A stretch of 64,000 nt of DNA, taken from Elusimicrobiota bacterium. Its GTDB lineage: Bacteria > Elusimicrobiota > Elusimicrobia > UBA1565 > UBA9628. Positions 63,466 to 64,000 of this stretch are shown piece by piece. The stretch is from positions 124,001 through 188,000 of the forward strand of contig JACRDQ010000030.1 in the NCBI GenBank assembly GCA_016218545.1. The letters are read 5' to 3'. A model generated the notes under the pieces. That model was not told where the DNA came from and made no database searches. It saw only the letters and a program-made list of their open reading frames with translations. How positions within the stretch are numbered: position 1 is the first letter of the stretch; every line of letters begins with the position of its first letter. The position numbers were made by a program, and so were the translations under genes.

Positions 63466-64000
63466 GTGCGCTCCCATCACCCTCACCATACCTTCGCGCA
63501 TCCTCCGCGCCGGCGGAGCTTCCTGAGCCGGACGCTCCGGTTCCTGATAAGGCTCGGGGCCCGGGCGGTCGGAGCGGTCCTGCTCTTCATCGTCCTCTGC
63601 GGGCTGGCGATCTACCTCACCGTCCGGGGCATGCTCGACCCCGAGCAGGTCAAATCCCTGCTCATCGACCAGCTCCAGGAGGCCCTGCACCGTCCGGTGC
63701 AGATCGAGGGGGTGGTGCTGACCCCTCGCGGGATCAAGCTCAAGGGCTTGCGCGTCATCGAGCGCCTCGATATCCCCGGGCACGCTTTGCTCGACAGCGA
63801 CTTCGTGCTCATCACGCTCAAGCCCCTGCCGCTCCTCGAGGGCGCGGTGCGCCTCAAGAGCGTCGTCCTCGTCTCTCCGCGGATCTCGGTCGTCCGGTCG
63901 GAGTCCGGGGAGTGGAGCGTCTCGGACATCTTCTCCTCCACGTCCCCGGCCTCGATGTCTTGGGGCCCGTTCCTGCTCAAATCCCTGGCCGCGGACCGCA
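63466..64000 (+). CDS. AsmA-family envelope protein, N-terminal part (3' partial)
   Basis: The frame stays open from GTG 63466 to the end of the window (178 codons). A basic N-terminus is followed by one membrane helix (AVLLFIVLCGLAIYLTV). The typical AsmA opening comes next: QLQEALHRPVQIEGV, LTPRGIKLKGLRV and LKPLPLLEGAVRLKSVVLVSPRISV. AsmA-like proteins span the periplasm and move phospholipids to the outer membrane. Length and C-terminus are unknown because the gene runs off the window. Confidence 0.85.
   Translation, partial: MRSHHPHHTFAHPPRRRSFLSRTLRFLIRLGARAVGAVLLFIVLCGLAIYLTVRGMLDPEQVKSLLIDQLQEALHRPVQIEGVVLTPRGIKLKGLRVIERLDIPGHALLDSDFVLITLKPLPLLEGAVRLKSVVLVSPRISVVRSESGEWSVSDIFSSTSPASMSWGPFLLKSLAADR

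Overview
The window is GC-rich bacterial DNA with dense coding and frequent 1-14 bp gene overlaps. I saw no rRNA, tRNA or CRISPR array. The gene mix is a diderm: outer-membrane barrels, a PorV-family protein, a type IV pilin, AsmA, and many exported TPR, WD40 and FN3 proteins. There is also anaerobic or B12-dependent metabolism (2-oxoacid:ferredoxin oxidoreductase, methylmalonyl-CoA mutase, HgcAB). This fits Elusimicrobiota best. That assignment is inference, about 0.6 confidence; a deltaproteobacterial or related lineage is not excluded.

Layout. 1-2557: end of a histidine kinase, a MeaB GTPase, then hgcA and hgcB, the mercury-methylation pair. 2559-11003: exported TPR and HEAT proteins, a PAS protein inside a 713-bp duplication, a barrel, a membrane glycosyltransferase and a GYF-like/coiled-coil membrane protein. 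11116-17932: a 1798-aa FN3 surface protein coupled to a PorV-like protein. 18070-24364: small helical protein, lipase, a pilin pair, an MFS/spermidine-synthase fusion, a DUF885 peptidase. 24443-28471: carboxyltransferase, both mutase subunits and epimerase in one overlapping operon. 28655-35599: a membrane/pseudopilin hybrid, a WD40-caspase protein, and a divergent VIT/VWA protein. 35601-39060: two large palindromes around a small membrane gene, korAB, then a third palindrome. 39072-45784: aspartase, ACP-AcpS fusion, E2, fused E1, a LMW phosphatase-like protein, a small protein and TetR. 45954-48262: dGTPase and an exported protein. 48351-64000: palindrome, asnB, and an envelope-glycan region (DegT aminotransferase, glycosyltransferases, an RDD/pseudopilin hybrid, a 1054-aa M48 peptidase, AsmA).

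How it fits together. MeaB beside hgcAB and the mutase operon 22 kb away both concern corrinoid proteins. The operon 24443-28471 interconverts propionyl-CoA and succinyl-CoA. The KorAB, E1/E2 and aspartase genes handle 2-oxo and C4 acids. The last third builds and remodels the envelope.

Three signals cut across genes. First, about fifteen starts have a -10-like hexamer only 6-8 nt upstream of the start codon, often preceded by TGn, implying widespread leaderless transcription from extended -10 promoters. Second, large near-perfect palindromes (REP-like) sit between genes, and in two of them the right arm carries both the -10 hexamer and the ATG of the next gene. Third, a pseudopilin ectodomain ending in a common His-Thr-Asp/Trp/Tyr motif occurs on a normal pilin and is grafted onto two unrelated multi-pass membrane proteins.
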